From Gadus chalcogrammus (taxonomy: Eukaryota; Chordata; Actinopteri; Gadiformes; Gadidae), in the NCBI RefSeq assembly GCF_026213295.1, contig NC_079412.1, forward strand, positions 12,212,470-12,276,469: a stretch of 64,000 nt of DNA, given 5' to 3'. Positions 1-56,886 of this stretch are shown piece by piece; position 1 is the stretch's first letter, and each line of letters begins with the position of its first letter. A program made the translations under genes and the position numbers. The notes below the pieces were generated by a model that saw only the letters and a list, made by a program, of their open reading frames with translations, did no database searches and was not told where the DNA came from.

Positions 1-471
1 AAAGGGAGAAAGGTAGACGGGTTGATACGGCCCAGGAAAAGGGAGGCCCTGGATCAGCTGACCTAATTTGACCCTTACCCCCTGTTCTGCGGTGGTGGGA
101 GTAAGTGTGTTTTTGTTTGCAGTGGGTTCTGTGTGTGTCATTGCATTGCATTTCATGTATTGTTTTAGAGGTTAGGTGAAGTTGACACCTTTCCTACCGT
201 ACAAGTTTCACATTATATTTCTAGTAGCATTCTGACCTTCCGTATCTCGGGACCCCTAATCTTAGACGTGTACTACTACGCAAGTATCGGATGATACTGT
301 GTTCAAATCATCCGAGACAGGAGTCCTAGACAACAAGCCAGCAGGGACAAACAGTGCGTCGCCGTGTAAGCAGTGAGCCAGCGAAGCTTGTCAACCACCG
401 GAGAGCTGTCACACAGAGAAGAGCAGGCTTGTGTCTCTGTGTGTGTATGTACGTACGTACGTGTGTCTCGG

Positions 472-473
<2 letters not shown>

Positions 474-569
<96 letters not shown>
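474..569. repeat. (TG)n microsatellite
   Basis: About 48 uninterrupted TG units. Confidence 0.97.
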
Positions 570-570
<1 letters not shown>

Positions 571-914
571 ACTTGCATGTGAGCAATGTGTGTGTGTGTG
601 AATGCTTTGAGTTTGAAGAGTGCAAGCAAAAGATAAAAAAAACTCTCACTCTTAGGCAGGAAGGAGAGAAGGCAGAGAGACAGTGTTAGAGGAGAGAGCG
701 AGAGAGAAAGAGAGCGCGAGCGAAAGAGAGCGAGAGCGAGAGAGGGGGGGGGGGAGAGGGCATTGTAAGCCAAAGCAGAGCCTCAGAGAGGGTGATAATG
801 AAAAGATAGGTCCAGTTAATGACCTGGCCAACGTGGTTTGAGAAGGACAAGGCCATGTCTACCCAGGAGGTTCTGACGCCACGGTCACAGGTAATGGAGT
901 CTGTGTCTGAACAT

Positions 915-990
915 AGGACAACAGGACAACAGGACAACAGGACAACAGGACAACAGGACAATGGGACAACAGGACAACGGGACAACAGGG
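915..990. repeat. 8-bp tandem repeat (AGGACAAC)n
   Basis: About nine copies of AGGACAAC, the last ones with single substitutions. Confidence 0.9.
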
Positions 991-1332
991 TCGCAGCAGC
1001 AGCCAGCCGCTCTGCGTTGGATGGCCTTGGTTCTGAGTCAGGGATCGGCGATTGAGCGGGGGTAAGAGAACAAAAAAAAAGAGAAAGAAGAAGAGAGGGA
1101 GAGGGAGGCAAGGGCGGTCTTGCTTCCTCAGCATGCCACAGTCTGAGAGGGTAAGAAAGTAATTTCAGTCCAGCGAGGGGAGTGAGGCACTAAAACAGCT
1201 CAAGAATTCAGAGGCAATTTAAAAAGCAGTGTGGGAGAGGGGAATGAAAAAAATGTTGGGTTACAAAAAAAAAAGGACGGAGGGAGGATGGAAAGTAAAA
1301 GAGGTTGTTATTCTCTCTCTCCCCCCCCCCCT

Positions 1333-1363
<31 letters not shown>

Positions 1364-1679
1364 AACCCTTCCTCCTCTTGATCTCTCCACCCCCCTCTCC
1401 TCCCTCCCTCTCTCCCTTGTTTTCAGAGGCTAGATGGGCCACAAGGCGGGGGCCGGTGTAAATCAACAGGGCCTAAAGGCAGAGAGAGGGGATGGTGGTG
1501 GTGGTGGTGGTGGTGGAGGCGGTGGTGGTGGTGGTGGAGGACCTGGAGGTGTTGGGGGTAGGGTAGACGGGGTGAAAGACAGGAATAGAGTAGGCAGAAG
1601 AAGAGGCAGAGCAGACAAGAGAGCGAGAGCATGGGGGAGGGAGGGACGGAGGGAGGAAGGGAGGGGGGGATTGAGGGAG

Positions 1680-1682
<3 letters not shown>

Positions 1683-1730
<48 letters not shown>

Positions 1731-1777
1731 GGGGGGGGGGGGGGGGGGGGGGGGAGGGTGGGGGGGGGGGGGGGGGG
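1683..1777. repeat. poly-G tract bordering the assembly gap
   Basis: A G run of about 95 bases with a few interruptions, ending at the N block. Its true length is unknown. Confidence 0.9.
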
Positions 1778-1877
1778 NNNNNNNNNNNNNNNNNNNNNNN
1801 NNNNNNNNNNNNNNNNNNNNNNNNNNNNNNNNNNNNNNNNNNNNNNNNNNNNNNNNNNNNNNNNNNNNNNNNNNNNN
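1778..1877. other. assembly gap (100 N)
   Basis: Exactly 100 N, the conventional placeholder for a gap of unknown size. It begins inside a poly-G run. Confidence 0.99.
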
Positions 1878-2045
1878 AGAAGGATAATTTAAAAAGCCCT
1901 TTAATAAATCAAGTACAAGACTTTAACCAAACATATGAAAAGAGAAAGAGAGAGGGGGAAATACAGAGAGAGAAGGTGAGTGAGAGAGAGGAAGAGAGCG
2001 GGGGAGAAAGAGCAAGAGAGGGAGGGGGAGTCAGATCGGGGGAAA

Positions 2046-2049
<4 letters not shown>

Positions 2050-2117
<68 letters not shown>
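2050..2117. repeat. (GA)n microsatellite
   Basis: About 33 GA units. Confidence 0.95.
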
Positions 2118-2120
<3 letters not shown>

Positions 2121-2436
2121 AGAAGAAGCTCTCGTCATGTTGTTGTGAAGCGTAGTGTGTTGGAGGAAGCAATAGGGGTGGTGGTGGTGGGGTGGTGGGG
2201 TGGGGGTTATAGGAGGAGTAGGGTGTGGTTAACGGTTGTAGCTCTGACAGGAAGCCATGAGGCAGGGAAAGGGGAAGTGAACCACCCCCGCACTGTTCCA
2301 AGGCCATGCTCTCTCTCTCTCTCTCTCTCTCTCGTGCTCTCCCTCTCTCTCTCTCTCTCTGCCCCCACAGGCTCGAACTAACTGACCTCAGCGCACTTTT
2401 CCTCTTACCCCACCTTCTCAGGTCACACACTCGCTC

Positions 2437-2437
<1 letters not shown>

Positions 2438-2472
<35 letters not shown>
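2438..2472. repeat. poly-C tract
   Basis: 35 consecutive C. Confidence 0.95.
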
Positions 2473-2728
2473 ATGTGCACAGCAGCGGAGTGGAGGGGGT
2501 GTTGTTTGGTCACTGGATCTGACGTTCTCATGTTGCCCTCAAACGCTCTACTGTTCAATTGCTCTTTCTGTAGAACAATTGGCCTCAGGATGATTCAAAA
2601 CTACCAAAAATACACTTTTAATCAGGCAATTTCATGATATATATTATTTTGTCTTTTCAAATAGTTACAAAAAAACACTAGGCCAGTCTAAACACTACGG
2701 TCTAGAGTCGCCCCTTTGGACTAGCTCT

Positions 2729-3390
2729 CTTACGGTCTAACACTGCGCTCTACGGTCCAGCCCCCTACGATCCAGTCCCCTACGGCCTCGACCTGGTCCC
2801 TACGGTCTGGACTGGCCTTTATGGTCTAGTCCCCTATGGCCTAGACCTGGTCTCTACGGTCTGGACTGGCCTTTATGGTCTAGTCCCCTAGGGCCTAGCC
2901 CTGGTCCCTACGGTCTGGACTGGCCTTTATGGTCTAGTCCCCTATGGCCTAGACCTGGTCCCTACGGTCTGGACTGGCCTTTATGGTCTAGTCCCCTATG
3001 GTCTAGACCTGGTCCCTACGGTCTGGACTGGCCTTTATGGTCTAGTCCCCTATGGTCTAGACCTGTTCCCTATGGTCTGGACTGGCCTTCATGGTCTAGT
3101 CCCCTATGGTCTAGCCCTGGTCCCTACGGTCTGGACTGGCCTTTATGGTCTAGTCCCCTATGGCCTAGACCTGGTCCCTACGGTCTGGACTGGCCTTTAT
3201 GGTCTAGTCCCCTATGGCCTAGACCTGGTCCCTACGGTCTGGACTGGCCTTTATGGTCTAGTCCCCTATGGCCTAGACCTGGTCCCTACGGTCTGGACTG
3301 GCCTTTATGGTCTAGTCCCCTATGGTCTAGCCCTGGCCCCTCTGGACTGGCCTTTATGGTCTAGTCCCCTATGGTCTAGCCTTGGCCTGA
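2729..3390. repeat. 54-bp minisatellite
   Basis: The marker TACGGTCTGG recurs at 2801, 2855, 2909, 2963, 3017, 3071 (as TATGG), 3125, 3179, 3233 and 3287, an exact 54-bp period, with a shortened last copy. Each unit is built from three related sub-units of 15-20 bp that begin ACGGTC/ATGGTCT/ATGGCCT. A degenerate lead-in runs from 2729. Confidence 0.95.
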
Positions 3391-3429
3391 CACTCAGACC
3401 TTGTCCTGCAGCCCTACAGGGCGTCGAGG

Positions 3430-3592
3430 ACACACACACATTTATAAATACATGCAAACACTCACATGTACACTCATATGTACGCACAGATGCACACACA
3501 TATACACACACACACAGAGAACACGTGTACACACAACACATACATACATTCATTTGTATGCACACAAATACACACACACACACACACACACA
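3430..3592. repeat. CA-rich degenerate microsatellite
   Basis: Interrupted (CA)n/(CACATA)n sequence after the minisatellite. There is no coding signal. Confidence 0.85.
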
Positions 3593-3599
3593 TATGTTT

Positions 3600-5300
3600 A
3601 TATTTTCTTGTTATAAATCCTACCTTATTAAACAGACACATCCATATGTTTTAGGCACATTTATTGCCGTTCCTATTCAAGCTATATTCAAAAAAATTAT
3701 ATTCGAGCAAATAAGAAAAGATTAATAGAAAAATCAATGTACACACACTGTTATTGTGGCTACACATGACGTTAACTGGCCAAACGTGGCAGTAGAGAAC
3801 AGGTTCCCCAATCTGACCCTCCCCCCAATGAAGGTAAGGTCACCAGGGACACCCTGGTCACTGGCCCTCGATCAAAACACAAGGTATTGTTTCATGCCTA
3901 GGGGATGTAATAAAGCATGACGTGTTTAATAACCTTGAGCAAGGTTTAAGCATACTTACAATACCCGTTAAGTCACATAATGTTGGCTCTGGTGAAATCA
4001 AGTTTCCCCATTAGCACATATGGAAATACTGCATCAGTATAAATAAAGGATTCCGTGATATTGGTGATTCGATGAGAATTTTATGAGAATGTTTGGTTTA
4101 ACAGACAATAGAAACTTCGTGCGATGTTCATTGGTGTAATGACTGCTCCCTCTACTGGTTAATAGGCAGCGTTGATTTGAGAAGGATTGACCATTGCTCT
4201 GATACAGAAAAGGCCTATTCAAACTTTGTGAATGATTCAATTAAATTGGTTAAAGGCGTTACACTTTGTTTATACAACCACACAATAAATAAACAAATAA
4301 TAAGACATAAATTAAAAAATTAAAAAATAAAACAAATGACAGTATGTTCCATCCAATTTCTCCTTTGCAAAAAAGACAACAAAAAAAACATTTAAAATCA
4401 TTCATATCCACTTTGCTTCTACATCTATTTGAAGCTGGGGCAAACCAGGCAAACAAGTACGGGAATAATTAAAAGTGGTGTTCAATCTTCGTGCTACGCT
4501 GAGACGAGTAAGCATTTCATGGGCTGACAAACCTGAGATTGAGCCTCAAGGTACCATGCTCAGGTGTGACAGTCCTGGAAAGAACCACCCAATAGAGGAG
4601 AAACCATCCCGCAGGCCGCCACGCTCCCACGGGTCCATTGGATCATTGCGTCTCAGTTGAACCGCTGGCTTTACCAGCATTGCGGCATTCATATTTACCT
4701 TATCAGGATAATCGTCGTGTGGAGCGATACATAAAGTGGCAATTTAAGCATGATTATAATCTTTGAATTGTTTAAGTTATCAAAACCTTTGTTTACAGAG
4801 TGAACTAATTCTCAAAATTGTGATAGCTTAGCCCTTGCTACATTTTGGCGGCAGTCATTACAATGAAGCAGAGCCCTGTCTGTTTTTTGTGTTGTAGATC
4901 AATCTAAACAGTCTATAATTGGAGCAGTACAAAACTATAATATGCATAAACTTGTTATATCAATAAATCACAATCATTAAATATAAGTGTAATAAAATTG
5001 GTGGGATTTTTATTCTACTAAATAGCTTGCCTCTAAGCTTGACGAAAGTGGTCGACTTTGATTTAGAATTATTAGCAGAGGTATTTAAACAGTGTCTTTC
5101 GGCCTGTATGTACCATACAAAAAACAAATTACAGAATTAAATCAGAAAACAAAACTACACATGGCAAAATTACGAATACCTTTCCAGATGACAAGTCGCT
5201 GCTGAATTATGGTGTTTCATGATGACGATCTGAGGACTAAAGCATGCACTATTGACAATCCTGAGATCCAATTTTCCATATAAATTGTACAAATCCCCTG

Positions 5301-5372
<72 letters not shown>

Positions 5373-5399
5373 AAACACAAACACACACACCCACACCCA

Positions 5400-5431
<32 letters not shown>

Positions 5432-6890
5432 AATTAAGCCCTCTTTCCATGATTAGGCATAACCTCTTCATCTAAATAATTCATATTCAAGCACTACGGC
5501 TGGCAGACTCATAGCTCCACTTCCAGACCGACACAAACACATTAACCAAACTAATCCTGAAATGTTGCTGATTTGCTTAACTTTTTCTTCAAATAACTTC
5601 AGTATTGCTTATATAAGGATTAAAACCTCAGTTCAAGAGCAGACAGCTTTAGGGGGTTGATTGTTAAACTTACCCAGAGAGAGAGAGAGCAGAGCATCTA
5701 AAGCCCCGAGATGAGGCAGATTAGAAAAGGGCACCAGACGCTGATCATCAGACGGAGGGGATGCGACTGAGGAGCGGGCGGGTGTGCGCGCGACACACTG
5801 ACAGGCGCCCAGCTAAACTGAGACGAGGATGTACACAGGTAGTAAGGTTAGTGTGGCAGCACAGTGCTCTGACCTCATCAAGACTGCTCAACTAAACCAA
5901 TGAGGATGCAATACAAACAAACATGCTCACACACACAGCCACCCATATAGGCACACACACACACACGCTCGCATTCACACATACACGTCCCCTTCCTGTT
6001 TCTCTGCATTGGTGGTAAACTTTCCATGACATTTGTATAACAATAACCCAAAAATACACTTTAGTGATATGATTTAAATCTAATATGCACTGATTTCAAG
6101 TAAACATTTGTATAAAATTAGCTAAAAAAAGAAACCGATAAAACAATTTTTAATTGAACATTGTAATTTTGCTATTTTAGTAGTGTTAAATTGCAATATT
6201 GGTTTATTTCAATTAAACAAAATTCAGATCAAGACTGCAGACTACATCAGGCCTGAATACAGCACAAAATCCACTACAAAATGTAGTGACATGTAGTGAA
6301 TGTGTGAGTGGCCCTTATGCACATAGTTTATAATTGTTTGTCGACCCGCTACAAGTGTGTCAATAATGCTACCTTGGCAGTTTTTTCAACAGCTAGTGTG
6401 ATGAGAAAAAAAAAAGCAGTTAGATGGTTATCAAGGTTACTTTCCATGAGCTGAGGCCAGCCAAGCACGAATCCTGTTATTTTTAAAGATGTAGACAATT
6501 ACTATCCATTGAAATAATACAGATCACATCGGTTTTCATGACTGATGGGACTTGTTTTATTGAGCGTACTCAGTTGATAGTGATACGAGGTCCCTGTGAC
6601 AAAGCTTTGGTTGGACCACACGGTTATCAAAGAGTCGAATTGGCTTCAGTTTGTTGTATTTGTTAGTTGGGATAAGTATGACTTTGTCGGATACAGTATT
6701 TTGTCCAATCATCCTAATTTTTCTGTTGTAAAGTTAAACAGGGATCAAAATATCACCATGAATAAAGGGAATAAAGAGTAAATAAAGTAGTGATTGTTTT
6801 ATTGAGCATTAACTGGAATTTCAAAACAATATATTAATACATGAAGCTTCAATTTTTCAAAATGATTAAAATATAAATACAACAGGGGTT
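3600..6890. other. intergenic AT-rich region
   Basis: No gene was recognised. It holds (CA)n at 5304-5431 and a short one near 5958-5986. Three plus-strand AATAAA hexamers occur at 6761, 6770 and 6781. A plus-strand gene ending here is possible, but no coding exon is visible. Confidence 0.6.
5304..5431. repeat. (CA)n microsatellite
   Basis: Compound CA repeat with a few AA/CC interruptions. Confidence 0.95.
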
Positions 6891-6892
6891 TC

Positions 6893-8284
6893 TTTATTTA
6901 TCTTAAAAATGAAGGAACAAACTAAACTCTCTCGATAAATAAACATATTGCAGTTATCTGAAGTAGACTATACACTACAGTAAGCAGCACAAAGCAAACA
7001 TCTTCAGAAAATCATATTAACATAATAATAACAATAATACAAGTTACCCTTATTTAAGCAACTATAGTTAACGTATAGGTAACGTGTTAAAACCAATTTG
7101 CATAACCGAGGAGCCACCTAACCTAGCCATCACGAGAATATCTGCTGAGAAGCATGCATCTATACATATTATCTCACCTTTCAATCTGCTTTGGTTATGC
7201 ATTGCCATTGTCACAATTTTTTTTTTTAAATTAGGGTTCTTCACTGTCACAGTGAAATCATTATCCTCACCACATTACGTTATAGCACTTGAGGGATTTT
7301 TGGAACCAATTAATAATTCAAGTCATACCGTTTGTAATTCAAAGGCATTTCAGTCCCTGGCAATTTAAAAATAATTTTAACTACCCAAGCACTTCTCTGT
7401 ACTTTATACAATTCAGTTAAATTATGATAAATCAGGTCAAACAAATTGGATAAAGCGGTATCAATCATGTGTGTGGTTGCTTTTCTGTTGAAAATGCCAA
7501 TTCCCTACTCACCTGCTGATATATGACCATGCTGACAGGACCAGACCAGATCCATAGATTAAAAATGGAAGTGGACAAAAGAACACTGCTAAGTGAATAC
7601 TAGAGCAATAGCCAAGTCACGGCATAAAAAAAACAAATGGCCAAAAACAGGCTTGACCTCTATGAAGAATGTATGTGCACATTAAAGAGAAAAAAGCAGG
7701 TAAAAAAAAACCCCATTGTTGAACAGTCTGAGGATTGCATGTAGCCATTAGAAGAAAACAGTATTACAGCAAGTCTTTAGCCCACACATGGCTGTGTTTT
7801 TGATAGTGCATGCAAGTGTATCCTTCCATACTGCACGACTTAAAGCTTGATACCCCCTTTAAAATAATTGTACTAATTTAGATAATAAAATGACATTTTG
7901 CAAAGAATACATTTGGCAACAGGTGCACATACTTTGTAACTCTATAGAACAAAGACAGCGCTTTTTAACGGTCCACAAAATAAAATACAAATAAACAAAG
8001 ATTCAAACAAATCTCAATACAAAATAATATACATTCAGAAACCTTCTTTGTGTCTACAAACGTTTCTGGGGCACTCATATGAAGATCACCTCGTCAGTAT
8101 TGGCCCCTGACAGCAAAGGATTCATGTTAGCGCCCAGTGCGGCCACTATGGGATTTTTTTGAAACATTGTCCTCAAAACGTCATCTTGCTGAATCACCGG
8201 GGCAGGTTACAGTAGTTCACTGGCAGACAGTCGCTCAGTGCCATTCCAGACAGTGAGTCAGCCGGTGCTCTCACTGCCAGACAA
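6893..8284 (-). other. uckl1: probable uckl1 3' UTR
   Basis: AT-rich sequence after the stop codon with no coding signal. The first AATAAA on the minus strand lies at 6898-6893 and a second at 6803-6798, giving a UTR of about 1.4-1.5 kb. Just after the stop (8284-8210) the minus strand has three imperfect copies of a TGTCTGGCAGTGA-like unit. The real 3' end was not observed, so the limit is an inference. Confidence 0.45.
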
Positions 8285-25777
<17,493 letters not shown>

Positions 25778-25930
25778 TGTTGTTTCATTATTGACAATCA
25801 GCTGTTCAGAGGTTAACGCTAAAGCATTATGGGGAATGTAGTTATATTAAATATTCACATCGTTATAGCTAACGGACCACCAACTCGACGTGGACTCCCG
25901 TTCCCAGAACTCCCAGGTTTTTTTGGCTCT
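25778..25930 (-). promoter_or_regulatory. uckl1: uckl1 promoter / 5' UTR region
   Basis: The segment upstream of the uckl1 start codon. It contains a near-consensus ZNF143/THAP11 site (25842-25824, minus strand) and a second CTGGGAGTTCTGGGAACGGG stretch at about 25915-25896 that resembles half sites. There is no TATA box at a convincing distance. The transcription start is probably between 25780 and 25824, inferred from the usual placement of such sites. Confidence 0.5.
25824..25842 (-). promoter_or_regulatory. ZNF143/THAP11 (SBS) type site
   Basis: The minus strand reads ACTACATTCCCCATAATGC. The recalled SBS consensus is ACTACAATTCCCAGCATGC, so most positions match. These sites bind ZNF143/THAP11/HCFC1 close to vertebrate housekeeping start sites. 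This one is 47 bp upstream of the uckl1 ATG. Confidence 0.6.
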
Positions 25931-26242
25931 CTTTAAAACGAGTACAATATTCATAATCATATAAGGACCTGTGCCCACTGCCGACGACACGTTGTAAAAC
26001 AATTCGGCCTCGTGTTAATATATTGTTGTCATAATATAGTTTTATGCTAGCATTTGGTTTGATTGTTTAATAATTGTTAAACATGTTCGACCTTGAGGGA
26101 CTTCTGATAAAGTTTAACAAATTGAACATAAAATAGTATATTTATTTATTTGTAAACATATCTATATATGGGCTTACCCTATTTTATTTTGAGCCAATAA
26201 TATGTAGAGCAAAAAACAAAACAGAAATTTAGTCAACAACAT

Positions 26243-29200
26243 TTTATTAAGTAGTCGAGGGTTATTAATGCACATGAAATACAACATGTTTGGGGGAAAT
26301 GTAAGCTTAGAATTAAAGGATGTGTGTTTTCACCTCAATGTTAGATACGACACAACCTAATTTCTTATATGGAAACCTTAAATACAAACAGAAGATCATT
26401 AGTTTCATTTCACCTGTAACCTACATACCAATGGCAGTTAGTCTACAACATTTCTTTAACTCATGTCTTTGAACTCAATATATATTTATATCCTAAATCA
26501 AACAATGTCTTACAATATGGGTGGATGTCATTTTCTACATTTAACATAGGCTGGCTTCTAAATTAACTACGCTTGTTTAGAGTAAATGGAAGGATCTGAC
26601 TCTAAGGGGATCTAAAATATGTAACCAGTGTTGGAAAGATAACGTTGCTGACAAAGGGAAGACACTTGAGCCTGCAGTTTTCCCAGGTACAAAAGTCACA
26701 CGACAGAGTCCAGGTAACTATGAAGCTCCAACAACACTCCTATTTCAAGCCTATTTCATGGGATAGTAAGTGCACTAAATACAGAAACAAACACGCATAC
26801 ATACCTCTTGTCCCATATTGGATATAAGGAATTGTTGATGTGTTTTCATTGTGTATATGGAGACAAAATGCAAGTGATGTGTATCCCATAATTGAAAAAA
26901 AAAAAAGAACAATGTATGCCAACATATAGGCCTACATAGATGTTTGTGGACATATTTTTCTCAATAACATTTTTTTCTTCAAATATATGTAAAAGCATTT
27001 TCAAAGCAAACAAACAGAAGCAGGAAAGTGAAAAAAAAGCTATACAATTGTTGAGAATACATACATCGATATCAAAATATCAGCAAGCCAACAAAACCAG
27101 CTAAATATGGTGTATTGCTGTATTCTCTAGACATGTTGCAGTTAGCTCATACTGCGGGATAAGTGTTTTCCCAATAATAGGAAGACAAATAGTAAAGGGA
27201 GTGACAAAATAGAAAATATCCACTGATAAAAGCAGTGCTAAACTATCATATTGCAACACCAAAGCTTGTTAGGTAAACATTTTCAATGTGACGTAGTCAA
27301 TGAAACGAATAACAAGCAACTGATAAAATGATGTTTGTGCCACAGCTCAACCCTCCTGGAGGAAGTGCTACCATTTCCTCGCATCCAGTCATTGTAAAGG
27401 TGCCAACTCGCTTGCTAGCACAGCTCGGTGTCCAAGTTTTGGACAGTTCGATTAGGGTCAGAGGACCATCAGTGCTTCTCTTAACTTCCCTTCTCCAGTA
27501 GTCCACCCTGGATATATGGGGAACGCCCATCCTAGTACAGACAGACACATGCATAATTCCCCCCCTCCCCCCTTCCTGAATAAACCCCATTGGTGGATTC
27601 AAGCTGGCGGTATTCAGTAAAAAATTGTTATGTTTCAACGTAAAGTCTATGGTGCCACCACATGGTGATATCACCTGGGGTATAGATACATGTCTCCAAA
27701 ATAAATCATGTTGCTTATTGTTCTAGTTGGATGCAATCCCATAATTATTTGTGATTATCGGATTGTAGTAAGATGACAATGTGGCAAGATGAACTAGTGG
27801 ACTGCCTGAGCAGGACCAGATCTTTGCAGCAGTCCTTAAGGTAGAGTGGCAAGTAAAGCACCCATAATGCATCTCACTAGAAGGTTCTCAGTCCTCCCCT
27901 CCTCCCATAATGCTTATCACTAGAAGGTTCTCAGTCCTCCCCTCTTCCCATAATGCTAACCGAATGCTACCTAGGTAATACACACAATATAAAATAGACT
28001 TATAACCTGTCAACAAGCTCTCCTTTTTTAGTACGCAAGCTATTATTTAATACGGACATACACAGTACATACAACTGTGGATTCAAGTATCTGCTTCAAA
28101 GTTTTCGAGTCAAAATAGCATATTCGGATTGCACTCAATAGGCTTTATCGATAAATTAAATTCCTTTAATAGAACTTAGATAATTTACTATCAACTGTTA
28201 GAGATCAGTTATGGCTTTGTATGTATGGTCACGTTGGATCAGATAACAACTACAAATAGTTGAACAAGCCTCTCATTACCAATCCAAATAAATGTTTTAA
28301 ACTCTAGTTTAGATTTATAAGCGTAAGACAGCCTTTCTTCTGCCTCTTACAGCCACTGCGTTAGGTTGGATACTCTAGGAGTGCAAAAATACAAAAAAAG
28401 GAAGCGGGTGGGGTTAAGGGTTAAAGTGCAAGAAAATCGTTTTTACCAACAAGGAATTGATTTATAATATACATAATATTTGAATATTTCGCAAATCGTT
28501 CTTTTGTCTCATAAAATATTATGAACTTCAACCACTCTACAAAAGATAATAGCAACTCTTTGATTTAAGCAAAAGGACTAGTAGCCAAGGGTATTAAGCC
28601 GCACATAAAATGGTGGCATCTCATTTGATTGTGCTGCAATGGTGCAACAGGCCTTTCTCATGATTGCTTCTTCTATCTGTATTTCTATTTCCAACCACTC
28701 TTGGACCATAAACATACAATTAATATTAGGTATAGTCAGTCAAATAATATATTAATGTAATTTTAACATACTCTAATGCCTTGCCGGGGGACGTCTTAAA
28801 TGCTTTAGCTTCATCCACCAGAACCATGAAACAAAGCCCGAAACTCATGGTCATCACTGTAACGCCGTATACCGTTCACGCTGTGGGTTAAAATGTCATT
28901 CCAAACATGTATGTCGTTGAAGTGAAATAAAATCTGACAAACCGAAAAAGAAAGCATAGCAAAATAGGTAGATAAGATGATTAACAACTCACAACAGGCT
29001 TACATTTAACTTGATATTTGGTTGTTAGAAATCATAAGAAATAAAAGGCAAAAGCTAATTAATGGGAAAAAGCTCAAAATAAATCAAGATCAATACAACA
29101 TTGCACTGAGCACACACGCAAAATAATTCAGATTGCTTATGAGCTAATTTGACCTGTTGGCTTCGAAAAAGTATAGATGGCATCATTGCTTTGAGTATAT

Positions 29201-29711
29201 AGATATATAAGTATAGATATTGTTTTATGTACAGTACAGTATATCTGGACAAAGGGGAAAACACTATGAGTAAATGATCTCACCATGCTAATAGAATATC
29301 CTGTTAAAAATCTCTCAAAACACAACAACCTAAAGACCTGTAGATAGAATTACACTCACTTAATTTGGAACACTATTCTAGTAAAAAAAAGAGAGAAAGA
29401 AAAAACGATTCATGTAGAAATTAGTAATTTGTCAATGTTTACAATCAACATGGGTTGTGAGTAGAACAAATTAAACATTTCCCTTTAAATGGAGGCTGGA
29501 AATTGAATGGATAAACAAAAGAAAACACTATGGTTAAGTTTGTTTATATTATAGTAACTGTTTAAAAGTAATTCTCAGTCCCTATGTAATGATTTACTCC
29601 TTGTTGGTTGACCTAATGATCTTCTCCGTGCCAAGTCCTTGTGGCATTCGCAGGGTCTTTAAAAATCCTGTTAAAGTATAAACGGTTCGGCAATCCGCTT
29701 AAAAAGCAGTA
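26243..29711 (-). other. znf512b: probable znf512b 3' UTR
   Basis: About 3.5 kb of AT-rich, non-coding sequence between the znf512b stop and the uckl1 promoter. The best minus-strand AATAAA cluster is at 26248-26243, with others near 26150. No other gene is visible here. It contains a 43-bp tandem duplication at 27861-27946. Human ZNF512B also has a long 3' UTR ending close to UCKL1 (recalled). The extent is inferred. Confidence 0.4.
27861..27946. repeat. 43-bp tandem duplication
   Basis: Copies start CCCATAATGC at 27861 and 27904, and a third begins at 27947 and stops after 11 bases. It lies inside the presumed znf512b 3' UTR. Confidence 0.85.

Positions 29712-56886
<27,175 letters not shown>

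Larger units (their letters stand above)
1..2700. other. intergenic low-complexity region
   Basis: No gene is supported. It contains (TG)n at 474-569, an 8-bp minisatellite at 915-990, a CT-rich stretch about 1310-1410, (GGT)n about 1493-1540, poly-G 1683-1777, the N gap, (GA)n 2050-2117, (CT)n 2310-2360 and poly-C 2438-2472. All long open frames here are translations of these repeats. Confidence 0.8.

Noticed and set aside
326..773. Open frames of HTHT or VCVC residues, here and at every CA/GT tract
   Set aside because: They are direct translations of dinucleotide repeats.
1423..2053. Gly- and Pro-rich open frames around the N gap
   Set aside because: They are low-complexity GGT, poly-G and GA translations; one runs through the gap.
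3072..3725. 217-codon plus-strand open frame
   Set aside because: It is the 54-bp minisatellite read in its stop-free frame, then CA repeat. There is no splice or start context.
1..6890. Search for dnajc5 coding exons (J domain or cysteine string)
   Set aside because: None was visible. If present, dnajc5 lies to the left of the window.
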